The notes beneath the pieces were generated by a model, which worked only from the letters and a program-made list of their open reading frames with translations, searched no databases and had not been told where the DNA came from. Positions 1-8,095 of a DNA stretch of 64,000 nt are shown one piece after another. The DNA is from Pseudoduganella ginsengisoli. GTDB lineage: Bacteria > Pseudomonadota > Gammaproteobacteria > Burkholderiales > Burkholderiaceae_D. The DNA lies in NCBI RefSeq assembly GCF_009720865.1, contig NZ_WNLA01000010.1:147279-211278 (forward strand), given 5' to 3'. Every line of letters begins with the position of its first letter. The first letter of the stretch is position 1. The translations under genes were made by a program, and so were the position numbers.

Positions 1-6
1 ATTAGC

Positions 7-945
7 ATGCCTGCATTTTTCTCCCGCTACCGGCGCCACTTGGCGCTGGTACTGACCTTACTGCCGGGAATAGCTGCGGCGCAGCTGTTCTCGTCTGCCC
101 CCTCCGTCGTCCGCCAGCGCCCCTGCTTTGACGAGCCGGCGGCATTCAAATCCGAGAAATTGCAGCGTTTGGAAGAGCGGCTGGCCTGCTATGCCTTCAC
201 GTACCAAGTGGATGGATTCAATGTGCCGGGTTACGCCGTCATTCCCAAATCAACGGCACAAAAGAAACTACCGGTATTGATTTATAACCGGGGCGGTAAC
301 AGCAGCCTTGGCCAAATTACATTGGAAAATGTGGCGCGTATTCATATGGACTGGGCAGATCAGGGCTTTATTATCGTGGCAAGCCAGTACCGCGGTACCA
401 AGTTGCCTGGCGTACAAACCGAAGGCAGGGATGAATATGGCGGCAGCGATGTCGCGGACGTCATGGCCTTATTGCCGATAATCGATGGCATACCGGAAGC
501 GGACGCCAACCGTATTGGCATGTTTGGTATTAGCCGGGGCAGCATCATGACTTACCGTATGGTTGCGCGCACTCGGCGCATTAAAGCCATTGCCATCTGG
601 GGCGGCATTTCGGATATGGTGACGGAATTGCCTCGCCGCCCGGAAATGGAACGGGCCATGGTTAACTATATTCCAGGATTTGCTGCGAACCGTGACCGGC
701 TATTAAAAGACCGTTCCGTCATTTATTGGATGGATAAGCTCGATCCTGCATTGCCCATCTTATTGCTGCATGGCGATGCCGATAAAAATGTGGCTGTAGA
801 AAACGCTTCAGTCATGGCCGAAAAACTGAAAGAAAGAAACCAGCCGCACAAGCTGGTGATTTATCCCGGCGGCGATCACGGGTTGACGAAATACAGATCA
901 CAAGCGCGGGAAGAGATACTCGGCTGGTTTAAACAATATCTGTAA
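7..945 (+). CDS. Secreted alpha/beta-hydrolase (dienelactone hydrolase / S9 peptidase-like)
   Basis: The first 25 or so residues are a basic stretch plus hydrophobic core ending AAA-QLF, a plausible Sec signal peptide, so the enzyme probably acts in the periplasm. The nucleophile elbow GISRGS places Ser176; Asp259 in HGDADKNV and His291 in GGDHGLT follow in the order and spacing of an alpha/beta-hydrolase triad. At 312 residues it is a single-domain protein without the beta-propeller of full prolyl oligopeptidases. Whether it cuts peptides, esters or lactones cannot be read from the sequence. The start lies seven bases from the window edge, so upstream context is missing and an earlier start cannot be excluded. 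Confidence 0.8.
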   Translation: MPAFFSRYRRHLALVLTLLPGIAAAQLFSSAPSVVRQRPCFDEPAAFKSEKLQRLEERLACYAFTYQVDGFNVPGYAVIPKSTAQKKLPVLIYNRGGNSSLGQITLENVARIHMDWADQGFIIVASQYRGTKLPGVQTEGRDEYGGSDVADVMALLPIIDGIPEADANRIGMFGISRGSIMTYRMVARTRRIKAIAIWGGISDMVTELPRRPEMERAMVNYIPGFAANRDRLLKDRSVIYWMDKLDPALPILLLHGDADKNVAVENASVMAEKLKERNQPHKLVIYPGGDHGLTKYRSQAREEILGWFKQYL

Positions 946-962
946 AGCAGTGGCGCAAAAAG

Positions 963-991
963 AAATGGCCACCCTACAAGAGTGGCCATTT
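963..991 (+). terminator. Perfect 10-bp hairpin after the hydrolase gene
   Basis: AAATGGCCAC (963-972) and GTGGCCATTT (982-991) are exact reverse complements with a 9-base loop, 17 bases after the hydrolase stop codon. There is no long T-run after it, only the TTT inside the arm, so termination may be inefficient. Confidence 0.65.
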
Positions 992-999
992 GCGAAGTA

Positions 1000-1367
1000 C
1001 CTGTCCGGTCCCGCTCAGCAACCCCGGCACACCTGTACTTCACGTCTTCACTATAGCACGCACTGCTAAAAAATCGAGCAAAAAAATTGTATGGCGCGGA
1101 GAAATTTTAATTCACGCCTGATACATTGATTTAATCAATCCCCGGTAATCATTAATAGAAATGGGCTATTTGCATGTGCGATGTGCAGCGTTCTTGCCAT
1201 TCAATTGATGCGTCCGCGCCAGTGTTGCCGATGGCCGGTTGCCATGCGGCGGCGGCAGGCTACTGTCGCACCGGCGCGTCAGCTGTCTGTTGGTGTTCCT
1301 CTATGCAATAGCGAAAGTGCATGCTCTCTGTGCCAGAAGCTGGCGCATACGTGCTAAGATTTGGCCC
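1000..1367. other. Non-coding stretch with one small palindrome
   Basis: About 370 bases between the hydrolase terminator and the regulator at 1368, in part AT-richer than its surroundings. It contains ATTGATT-T-AATCAAT (1125-1139), a perfect 7-bp dyad that could be an operator. I see no convincing gene; a longer upstream reading of the next frame from 1239 lacks a ribosome-binding site and any recognisable sequence. Confidence 0.5.
1352..1360 (+). promoter_or_regulatory. Extended -10 element directly before the regulator start codon
   Basis: TG-C-TAAGAT at 1352-1360 is an extended -10 sequence ending seven bases before the ATG at 1368. If used, transcription would begin at or next to the start codon and give a leaderless mRNA. 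No Shine-Dalgarno sequence precedes this ATG, which fits. No good -35 element is visible. Confidence 0.35.
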
Positions 1368-1970
1368 ATGATCGCCCAAGCCCTCTTCACACCCGCCCAG
1401 CAAAAGCTACTGGGGTTGATGTTCGTCCGCGTCAACGATGGTTTTCACCTGAACGAGATCATGCGTCTCACGGGGCTCGGCAGTGCATCTGCGCAACGTG
1501 AATTGCGCCGCCTGCATGATTCCGGATTGATTGTTTCCGAGCGCATTGGCAATGTACGCCGTTTCCGTCCCAATAAAGACAGTCTCGTGTACGAAGAGTT
1601 ATCGAGCCTCGTGCGTAAAACCTTCGGCCTTGTCAGTGTATTGAATTCCGCGTTGTCGCCGCTGGGCGATGTATTGAATGTCGCCTTTGTTTATGGCGCC
1701 AGCGCCATGGAACAGGAAGCCACTGAAGGCAAGATTGAATTGCTGCTGATTGGCGATAACACCAGCTATGGTGAATTGCTGTCTCGGCTTCCCGTTGCGG
1801 AACGTATTCTGCGCCGTAAAATCAACCCCAACCTGTATTCGCTGCCGGACTTCCGCCGCCGCTTGCGTGAACAACAGCAATTCCTCGTGCAGGTTTTACG
1901 GGAGCCCAAAGTCTTTGTGTGGGGCGATGAAACGGATTTGAATTATGTGAGCCGTATCGAGGAGAATTAA
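1368..1970 (+). CDS. Winged-helix regulator with degenerate nucleotidyltransferase domain
   Basis: 200 residues from the ATG at 1368, chosen because the recognisable helix-turn-helix begins there. Residues about 10-80 form a winged-helix domain (recognition region GLGSASAQRELRRLHDSGL and a wing ending RFRPNKDS). Residues about 100-140 resemble the MNT-type nucleotidyltransferase core: the usual GSxARGEAxxxSDIDLLV pattern appears as GASAMEQEATEGKIELLLIGD. The glycine-serine/alanine loop survives, but the two metal-binding aspartates are replaced (EGKIELLL), so this domain is probably a ligand-binding or structural remnant. The stop codon is one base from the next start, so the two genes are translationally coupled. 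DNA target unknown. Confidence 0.75.
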   Translation: MIAQALFTPAQQKLLGLMFVRVNDGFHLNEIMRLTGLGSASAQRELRRLHDSGLIVSERIGNVRRFRPNKDSLVYEELSSLVRKTFGLVSVLNSALSPLGDVLNVAFVYGASAMEQEATEGKIELLLIGDNTSYGELLSRLPVAERILRRKINPNLYSLPDFRRRLREQQQFLVQVLREPKVFVWGDETDLNYVSRIEEN

Positions 1971-1971
1971 C

Positions 1972-2286
1972 ATGCAGACGCAGATACAACGGTTTAATAC
2001 TTTTACCGAGTTTTATCCGTTTTATCTGCAAGAGCATTCCAATGCCACATGCCGGCGTTTGCATTTCGTTGGATCGTCGCTGGTGCTGTTAATTCTGGTT
2101 GCTGCGATTGTGACCGGGCATTATGTGCTGTTTTGGATGATGCCGTTTGCGGGTTACGGTTTTGCATGGATCGGCCATTTCTTCTTTGAAAAAAATCGCC
2201 CGGCCACATTTACCTACCCAATTTATAGTTTGATCGGCGATTGGGTCATGTATAAAGATATGTTGGTTGGAAAAATCCGCTGGTAA
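1972..2286 (+). CDS. Mpo1-like (DUF962) small membrane protein
   Basis: 104 residues. It shows the hallmarks of the DUF962/Mpo1 family: an N-terminal F-x-P-F/Y-L-x-E-H-S-N block with a conserved histidine, two hydrophobic segments (about residues 37-53 and 55-68), an internal GHFFFEKNRPATF motif with histidine, and a C-terminal YSLIGDWVMYKDML. Yeast Mpo1 is an iron-dependent dioxygenase acting on 2-hydroxy fatty acids; bacterial members are mostly uncharacterised, so substrate is inference. It lies one base after the regulator gene and presumably shares its transcript. Confidence 0.8.
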   Translation: MQTQIQRFNTFTEFYPFYLQEHSNATCRRLHFVGSSLVLLILVAAIVTGHYVLFWMMPFAGYGFAWIGHFFFEKNRPATFTYPIYSLIGDWVMYKDMLVGKIRW

Positions 2287-2372
2287 ATGCCGCCTTGTGG
2301 CGGGCGTGCCGCAGCATTCTGGCAATAAATTACTTTCCTCTTGACACCAATTTAGCAGTCGCGGATGCTTTC

Positions 2373-2378
2373 TATAAT
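2373..2378 (+). promoter_or_regulatory. Candidate -10 element upstream of the first hybrid kinase
   Basis: A perfect TATAAT lies 35 bases before the TTG start at 2414. A TTGACA at 2341-2346 is too far away (26-base spacer) to be its -35; at normal spacing the best hexamer is TTTAGC, so the promoter would be weak or activator-dependent. Confidence 0.45.
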
Positions 2379-2413
2379 GCATGTGCTTTGACTGACGCCG
2401 CTCGGGAGGTTCT

Positions 2414-5400
2414 TTGAAACCCCTGTTTTACCCCGCTATCAGCCTGATGAGCAGGCTGCGCTATGCGCATAAGTTTTTCCTGCTGGGGGTGCTTGCGCTG
2501 GGGGCGATTGTTGTATTGCTGACGCAATTGTTCGTCGCGGTGGATAAAGTGATCGAACCCAGCCGCGAAGAATTGCGGGGTGTCGAAGCGCTGGTGCGGT
2601 TAAACCGCGCTATTCAATTAGTCCAGCATGACCGCGGCTTGTCGGCCGGGTTACTTGGCGGTAATCCCGCCTTTGGTCCCAAACAGCGCGCCAAGGCTGC
2701 CGAAGTCGACCTCGCATTTGGCCAGCTAACAGAAACTATTCCCGTGTCAGTGGCCGCGTCGCAGCGCTGGCGCGAAGTCACGTCCGATTGGCGCGCGCTG
2801 CGCCAGTTTGGTTTGGAATGGACGCAGAAGATCAATACGCTGCGCCACGAGCAATTGATTGCAAAAATGCTCACGCTCGGCACGGACATTGCCGATGCCA
2901 ATTCGCTGACCCTGGATCCGGAGATTTCTTCGTATTACCTGATTGATACGCTGGTCAAATTGCCCTTCTTTACGGAGCGGCTGGGCCAGCTGCGTGCCGC
3001 CGGGGTTGCTATCGTGGCGCGTGGCACGGTCACCGATGCGGAAAAACTGGAAATGGCGGGATTGCTGGGCCATATGCGTATCGCGCGCGACTTGCAGACG
3101 GCTAACCTGGAAAAGGTCACGACTTACAATCCCGCGCTGCGGCCCGTCATCGCGGGGCTGGACCAGCGAATCGAAGCAGGCATCCGCAATACCGTGACGA
3201 TCGTGCAAGAGGAAATCATGGGCGGCCGCATGGGAATGAGCACGGCGGCGTATATCGACCACTTTACTCACTTGATTGACCAGTTTTATGCCGGTGGCGA
3301 AGAAGTGCTGGCGCCGGCGCTGCGTTCCGCGCTGACCAGGCGCATTGCCCTGGCCCGTGAAAAATTGATATGGTTCGGCGGACTGACCTTGCTGGCTTGC
3401 CTGCTGTTTGCGTATTTCGCAGTGGGCGCTTACTTATCCCTGACGGAACAAATCCAGCATGTACTGGCCACGTTGCGCGTCCTGGGCGACGATTGCCGCG
3501 AGCGGGCCGAGATGGTGGAAGCCATTGCCGCCGGCGATTTGAGCCGTGACGTGCGCGAGCCGCCGCCGCTCGACCTGGGCAAGTTTTCCGGCTTGCGCGA
3601 CGAAATCGGCGCGCTGGGCATGGCGATGGCGGGCATGAGCGATGCGCAGCTGTTGCTGGGCAAGGGCTTTGCCCGCATGACGCGGACCTTGCGCACGCAC
3701 CGCGACGATGAGCGGCGCCAGGACTGGTCCAAGAGCGGTATCAATACCTTAAATAGGCAATTACGGGGCGACCGCGAACTGGAACAATTGACGGCGCCCG
3801 TGATCCGTTTCATGACGGAACACGTGGGCGGCGCCGTGGGGGCGCTGTACCTGTTTGATTCGGAACGGCAAATACTGGATTTGGCCGCGTCGTATGCCAT
3901 GACGCCGTCGCAGCCGGCGCGCGCCCACATTGCGCTGGGCGAGGGATGGGCAGGCATGGCCGCGGTCGAGCGCCGCACGGCGGTATTAAAGCAAGTGCCA
4001 TCGTCTTATCTTGATGTGGCGTCCGCGCTGGGCGGCACGGCGCCCGCTGCCGTGGTGGCGGTGCCGCTGGTGCATGACGGCAGTTTGATGGGACTGGTGG
4101 AGGTGGGCACCCTGGGCGAACTGGAGGACTACAAAACCGCGTGGCTGGAACAGGCGGCCGAAGCCGTGGCGGTGGCCATCAGCGTCGAACAGGGGCGCCG
4201 CCGTGTGTCCACGCTGCTGGAGCAGACGCAGGTCCAAACTGAAGAATTAATGGTCCAGCAGGAAGAATTGCAGCAATCGAATGAAGAACTGGAAGAACGC
4301 GCGCAATTGCTGGAACAGCAGCGTGAAGTGATCCGGCAAAAGAGTGCGGAAAGCGAGCAAGTCAGCCGTGAATTGCGGCGCAAGGCCGAGGAACTGGAAC
4401 GCACCAGTGCCTACAAGTCGGAATTCCTCGCCAATATGTCGCATGAATTGCGCACGCCGCTAAACAGCATGCTGATTCTGTCCAGCCTGCTCAAGCAAAA
4501 CAAGGAAGGCAAGCTCAGTGACAAGCAAGTGGAATATGCGGCCACCATCAACAGTGCCGGCAAGGATTTGCTGAACTTGATCAACGATATCCTGGACTTG
4601 TCGAAGATCGAAGCGGGCCGCGTGGAATTACAGATGGAATCCGTCGCGATCGGTGATTTGGCCACGCAATTGCGCGACTTGTTCATGCCGCAGGCGGAGC
4701 ACCAGGGCTTGGCGTTTTCCGTCGACGTGGCGCCAGGCGTTCCTGCGGTCGTGACGACGGATGAACAGCGCTTGCAGCAGGTATTGAAAAACTTGCTGGC
4801 CAATGCCATCAAATTCACGTCGCACGGCCGGGTGGGGCTGTCGATCCGTCCCGCCGTGCCGGGCGAACATGGTTTGCAGGACGCCGCCGTGGCATTTGCC
4901 GTCAGTGACACTGGTGTCGGCATCGCGCCGGACCAGCACGAACGCATCTTCCACGCGTTCCAGCAGGCAGATGGCTCCACCAGCCGCAAATATGGCGGCA
5001 CGGGCCTGGGGTTGTCGATTTCCCGCCAATTGGCGCGCTGCATGGGCGGCGAACTTGCGCTGTCCAGCGCTCCTGGCGCCGGCAGCATCTTTACGCTATT
5101 CCTGCCGTTCGACGGCAGCGCCGCGAACGCAGCCCACGCGTATGCGCCGCCTGCGCCCGCCGAGTTGCCGCCGGCTGCCGCGCCGGCGCCGCATGCTGGC
5201 GTCCCCGTTCAGCCGTTGCAGGAATTTTCCGCGCCACCGCCGGCTGCATTCCCCACGGCTGCAGGCGGCCCGGCCCGGCCTGCATTTGCCGCACCGGCTG
5301 CCGCCCCCACTGCGCAGGGCGCCGGCGCGATGGAAGATGACCGCTGCAGCGTGCTGCCGGAAACCCGCTGCATCCTGATCGTGGAAGATGATGTGGCGTT

Positions 5401-6550
5401 TGCCGGCATCTTGCGCGACACCGTGCGCGAACATGGCTTCCAGGCCATCGTGGCCTGCGATGGCGAAGAAGGGCTGGCGCTGGCGGAGCGCTTCCGCCCC
5501 AATGCCATCCTGCTGGACGTGATGCTGCCCCACATCGATGGCTGGGGCGTCATGCGCAGTATTAAAGACAACCCGGCCACGCGCCACATTCCCGTGCACT
5601 TCATCACGTGCCTGGAGGACCGCCAGAAAGCGCTGGGACTGGGCGCCATCGGTTTTATCACGAAGCCGGTCTCCTCGGAACAGCTGGACCAGGTGCTTGA
5701 TTCCATTGGCGCCGTCATTGACCGCAAGGACAAGCGCCTGCTGGTGGTGGAAGACGATGAAGCCGAAGCCATGAGCGTGGCGGAATTGCTGTCAGCCGAT
5801 GGCCTGCATATCACGATTGCGCATTCCGGCGGCGAAGCACTGGCCTTGCTGCGGCAGCGCTACTACGATTGCATGGTGCTGGACCTGGGCTTGTCCGGCA
5901 TGTCCGGCTTTGAGTTGCTGGACCAGCTGCAAGCGAACCAGTGCGCGCCGCACATGCCGGTCATCGTGCATTCGGGCCGCAGCCTGTCGGAGGCCGATGA
6001 AGCGCGTCTGCGGCGCTATACGGACAGCATCATCGTCAAGGGCGCCAAGAGCCCCGAGCGGCTGGTGGGGGAAGTCAGCCTGTTCCTGCACCTGGTGGAA
6101 ACGTCGCTGCCACAAGACCAGCAAAAAATGATCCGCCGCTCGCTCGACAAGGAAGCCATGTTTGAACGGCGTAAAGTGCTGCTGGTCGATGACGATATCC
6201 GCAATATCTTTTCGCTGACCTCCGTGCTGGCCGAGAAGGGCATGCAAATCGTAGAAGCGGGCAATGGCATTGAAGCACTGGCGCGGCTGCAGGAACATCC
6301 CGACATCGACATCGTGCTGATGGATATCATGATGCCGGAAATGGATGGTTTCGAAGCGATGCGCCGCATCCGGCGCGATGCACGCTGGGCGCGCTTGCCC
6401 GTGATTGCGCTGACAGCTAAAGCCATGCTGGGCGACCAGCGGCAGTGCCTCGACGCGGGTGCCAGCGATTACCTGGCCAAGCCGGTCGATCTCGACAAAC
6501 TGTTTTCGCTGATGCGGGTCTGGCTGTATCAGGCCGGGGAGGTGGCATGA
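2414..6550 (+). CDS. Hybrid sensor histidine kinase with three receiver domains
   Basis: 1378 residues if translation starts at the TTG at 2414, preceded by GGGAGG at 2404-2409; an ATG at 2447 is the alternative. Order: TM1 (about 18-40), a large periplasmic helical region, TM2 (about 316-342), HAMP-like linker, GAF domain (about 455-592), coiled coil (about 600-665), HisKA with phospho-acceptor His677 in SHELRTPL, HATPase, an alanine/proline-rich linker, then three receivers starting near residues 986, 1108 and 1254. All three keep a phospho-acceptor aspartate (LLDVMLP, VLDLGLS, LMDIMMP). Only the third has an obvious KP motif late in the domain; the second is the most divergent. It overlaps cheR by ATGA, so the products likely form one phosphorelay with the CheR/CheB pair. 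Confidence 0.9.
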   Translation: MKPLFYPAISLMSRLRYAHKFFLLGVLALGAIVVLLTQLFVAVDKVIEPSREELRGVEALVRLNRAIQLVQHDRGLSAGLLGGNPAFGPKQRAKAAEVDLAFGQLTETIPVSVAASQRWREVTSDWRALRQFGLEWTQKINTLRHEQLIAKMLTLGTDIADANSLTLDPEISSYYLIDTLVKLPFFTERLGQLRAAGVAIVARGTVTDAEKLEMAGLLGHMRIARDLQTANLEKVTTYNPALRPVIAGLDQRIEAGIRNTVTIVQEEIMGGRMGMSTAAYIDHFTHLIDQFYAGGEEVLAPALRSALTRRIALAREKLIWFGGLTLLACLLFAYFAVGAYLSLTEQIQHVLATLRVLGDDCRERAEMVEAIAAGDLSRDVREPPPLDLGKFSGLRDEIGALGMAMAGMSDAQLLLGKGFARMTRTLRTHRDDERRQDWSKSGINTLNRQLRGDRELEQLTAPVIRFMTEHVGGAVGALYLFDSERQILDLAASYAMTPSQPARAHIALGEGWAGMAAVERRTAVLKQVPSSYLDVASALGGTAPAAVVAVPLVHDGSLMGLVEVGTLGELEDYKTAWLEQAAEAVAVAISVEQGRRRVSTLLEQTQVQTEELMVQQEELQQSNEELEERAQLLEQQREVIRQKSAESEQVSRELRRKAEELERTSAYKSEFLANMSHELRTPLNSMLILSSLLKQNKEGKLSDKQVEYAATINSAGKDLLNLINDILDLSKIEAGRVELQMESVAIGDLATQLRDLFMPQAEHQGLAFSVDVAPGVPAVVTTDEQRLQQVLKNLLANAIKFTSHGRVGLSIRPAVPGEHGLQDAAVAFAVSDTGVGIAPDQHERIFHAFQQADGSTSRKYGGTGLGLSISRQLARCMGGELALSSAPGAGSIFTLFLPFDGSAANAAHAYAPPAPAELPPAAAPAPHAGVPVQPLQEFSAPPPAAFPTAAGGPARPAFAAPAAAPTAQGAGAMEDDRCSVLPETRCILIVEDDVAFAGILRDTVREHGFQAIVACDGEEGLALAERFRPNAILLDVMLPHIDGWGVMRSIKDNPATRHIPVHFITCLEDRQKALGLGAIGFITKPVSSEQLDQVLDSIGAVIDRKDKRLLVVEDDEAEAMSVAELLSADGLHITIAHSGGEALALLRQRYYDCMVLDLGLSGMSGFELLDQLQANQCAPHMPVIVHSGRSLSEADEARLRRYTDSIIVKGAKSPERLVGEVSLFLHLVETSLPQDQQKMIRRSLDKEAMFERRKVLLVDDDIRNIFSLTSVLAEKGMQIVEAGNGIEALARLQEHPDIDIVLMDIMMPEMDGFEAMRRIRRDARWARLPVIALTAKAMLGDQRQCLDAGASDYLAKPVDLDKLFSLMRVWLYQAGEVA

Positions 6551-7410
6551 ACGAACAGCAGATTGTTGCACTGGAAATCGATATGCTGGTGTCCGCCATC
6601 CGCCAGGCGCACGGCTATGACTTTTCCGAATATGCGCAAGCGTCGCTGACGCGGCGCCTGATGGCGTGGCTGGCCAAATCCGGCTATGGCAGCTTTGGCA
6701 CGGCCATGTCGGCCGTGCTGCGCGATGCCGCCGTCTGCCGCGCACTGGTGGAAGACGTCACCGTCAATGTGTCGGACATGTTCCGCGATCCCGTGTTTTT
6801 CCGCACGTTGCGCGCGGAAGTGGTGCCGCATTTGCGCACGTATCCGCACGCGAAAATCTGGGTGGCGGGATGTGCGGGCGGCGAAGAAGTACTGTCATTG
6901 GCCATCATCTTGCGCGAAGAAGGGCTCGACGAACAGTGCCGCATCTATGCGACGGATTTGAATGAAGCCGTGCTGGAACGGGCGCGCCAGGGCATGTTTG
7001 ATTTGCGTGAAATGCAGCGCTACACGCGCAATTACCAGCAGTCTGGCGGCACGGCAGCCTTTTCCGATTACTATGTGGCGCGCTACGGCCGCGCGCTGTT
7101 TGATCCGGGCTTGCTGCGCAATGTGGTCTTTGCTGCGCACAACCTGGCCACTGACGCTGATTTCAGTGAAATGCAATTGATCCTGTGCCGTAACGTGATG
7201 ATTTACTTTAAGCCGTCGCTGAAGGAGCGCTTGCTGTCGCTGTTTGACGGCTGCCTGACGCCGGGCGGTTTCCTGTGCCTGGGCACCAAGGAAACACTGG
7301 ACCAGCGCGGCATTTCGCCTCATTACAAGGAAGTCGCGCCACAAACACGCATCTATCGCAAGGAATACACGCGAAACATGCGCGCCGCAGTAATGGGAGT
7401 GGCGCCATGA
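6547..7410 (+). CDS. cheR: CheR-type protein-glutamate methyltransferase
   Basis: 287 residues, starting at the ATG of an ATGA overlap with the upstream kinase stop. The N-terminal helical domain is followed by the SAM-binding domain with WVAGCAGGEEVLSLAI (family form W-x-A-G-C-x-x-G-E-E) and the family signature CRNVMIYF. It would methylate glutamates in a receptor or, as for some CheR/CheB pairs beside hybrid kinases, in a kinase coiled coil. No tetratricopeptide extension is present. The last 19 codons plus stop are duplicated immediately downstream (7431-7490). The set is not beside a cheA/cheW cluster, so a role outside flagellar chemotaxis is plausible. Confidence 0.88.
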   Translation: MNEQQIVALEIDMLVSAIRQAHGYDFSEYAQASLTRRLMAWLAKSGYGSFGTAMSAVLRDAAVCRALVEDVTVNVSDMFRDPVFFRTLRAEVVPHLRTYPHAKIWVAGCAGGEEVLSLAIILREEGLDEQCRIYATDLNEAVLERARQGMFDLREMQRYTRNYQQSGGTAAFSDYYVARYGRALFDPGLLRNVVFAAHNLATDADFSEMQLILCRNVMIYFKPSLKERLLSLFDGCLTPGGFLCLGTKETLDQRGISPHYKEVAPQTRIYRKEYTRNMRAAVMGVAP

Positions 7411-7490
7411 AGCGCGCAATCAAAAAACATATCTATCGCAAGGAGTACACGCGCAACACACGCGCTGCAGTGACGGGAGCGGCGCGATGA
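7351..7490 (+). repeat. 60-bp direct duplication of the cheR 3' end
   Basis: Bases 7351-7410 and 7431-7490 match along their whole length with a few substitutions, separated by a 20-base spacer containing the micro-ORF start. Both copies end in GATGA/CATGA, so the ATGA junction was duplicated as well. Confidence 0.85.
7407..7490 (+). CDS. 27-codon micro-ORF made of a duplicated cheR tail
   Basis: The ATG at 7407 overlaps the cheR stop (ATGA), and its own stop at 7488-7490 overlaps the cheB start (ATGA at 7487). The peptide is eight new residues (MKRAIKKH) followed by IYRKEYTRNTRAAVTGAAR, which repeats the CheR C-terminus IYRKEYTRNMRAAVMGVAP. The DNA copies are 7351-7410 and 7431-7490, an 80-bp offset, so the second copy is out of frame with cheR yet still open. 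It may be a translational-coupling relay, a translated peptide, or a recent duplication scar. Expression is unproven. Confidence 0.5.
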   Translation: MKRAIKKHIYRKEYTRNTRAAVTGAAR

Positions 7491-8095
7491 CCATGCCTGT
7501 GAAAAAAGTGCAGGGCACGCGGCGCTACAGCGCTGTGGCCATTGCTGTGTCGACGGGCGGAGTGGAAGCGCTGAAGCGTGTATTGCCGCCGTTGCCGGCT
7601 GGCTTCCCGCTGCCGGTGCTGGTCGTGATCCATATTGCTGCCGCCAGCGGCGACGGGCTGGCGCGCCTGCTGGACGGCATGTCGAAGCTGCACGTGAAAG
7701 AAGCGGATGAAGGCGAGCTGGCAGTGGCCGGTACCGTGTACATGGCGCCGCCGGACTATCACATGCTGGTGGAACTCGATGGCGGGCTGGCGCTGACGTT
7801 TGATCCACCCGTGAATTTTGCGCGGCCGTCGGCCGATGTGCTGTTTGAATCGGCTTGCGCCAGCTATGGCCCGGCGCTGATCGGCGTGGTGCTGACGGGG
7901 GCAGGGTCGGATGGCGCCATGGGTTTGGCGCACATTGGCGCGGCAGGCGGCTACACCATCGTGCAAGACCCGGATGATGCGCTCATGGATGCCATGCCGT
8001 GTGCGGCACTGGCGTGCCGCACACCGGACAGCGTGGTCAAGCTCGATGCGTTGCCTGCGCTATTGCAAAAGCTGGCTGCGGAGGTTCAACCATGA
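7487..8095 (+). CDS. CheB-type protein-glutamate methylesterase without receiver domain
   Basis: 202 residues forming only the CheB catalytic domain. The triad is visible: Ser22 in AVSTGGVEAL, His49 in VVIHIAA and Asp142 in LTGAGSDGAMG. The usual N-terminal receiver that controls CheB by phosphorylation is missing, as in other stand-alone CheB proteins encoded beside hybrid kinases; it may be regulated by binding one of the two multi-receiver kinases encoded on either side. It is coupled at both ends by ATGA overlaps. Confidence 0.88.
   Translation: MTMPVKKVQGTRRYSAVAIAVSTGGVEALKRVLPPLPAGFPLPVLVVIHIAAASGDGLARLLDGMSKLHVKEADEGELAVAGTVYMAPPDYHMLVELDGGLALTFDPPVNFARPSADVLFESACASYGPALIGVVLTGAGSDGAMGLAHIGAAGGYTIVQDPDDALMDAMPCAALACRTPDSVVKLDALPALLQKLAAEVQP

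Noticed and set aside
1239..1367. Longer N-terminus for the winged-helix regulator
   Set aside because: The extra 43 residues are cysteine/arginine-rich, unlike the family, and lack a ribosome-binding site; the helix-turn-helix domain begins right after the ATG at 1368.
2341..2378. TTGACA/TATAAT pair as a promoter for the first hybrid kinase
   Set aside because: The spacer is 26 bases, too long for sigma-70; only the -10 was kept as a candidate.
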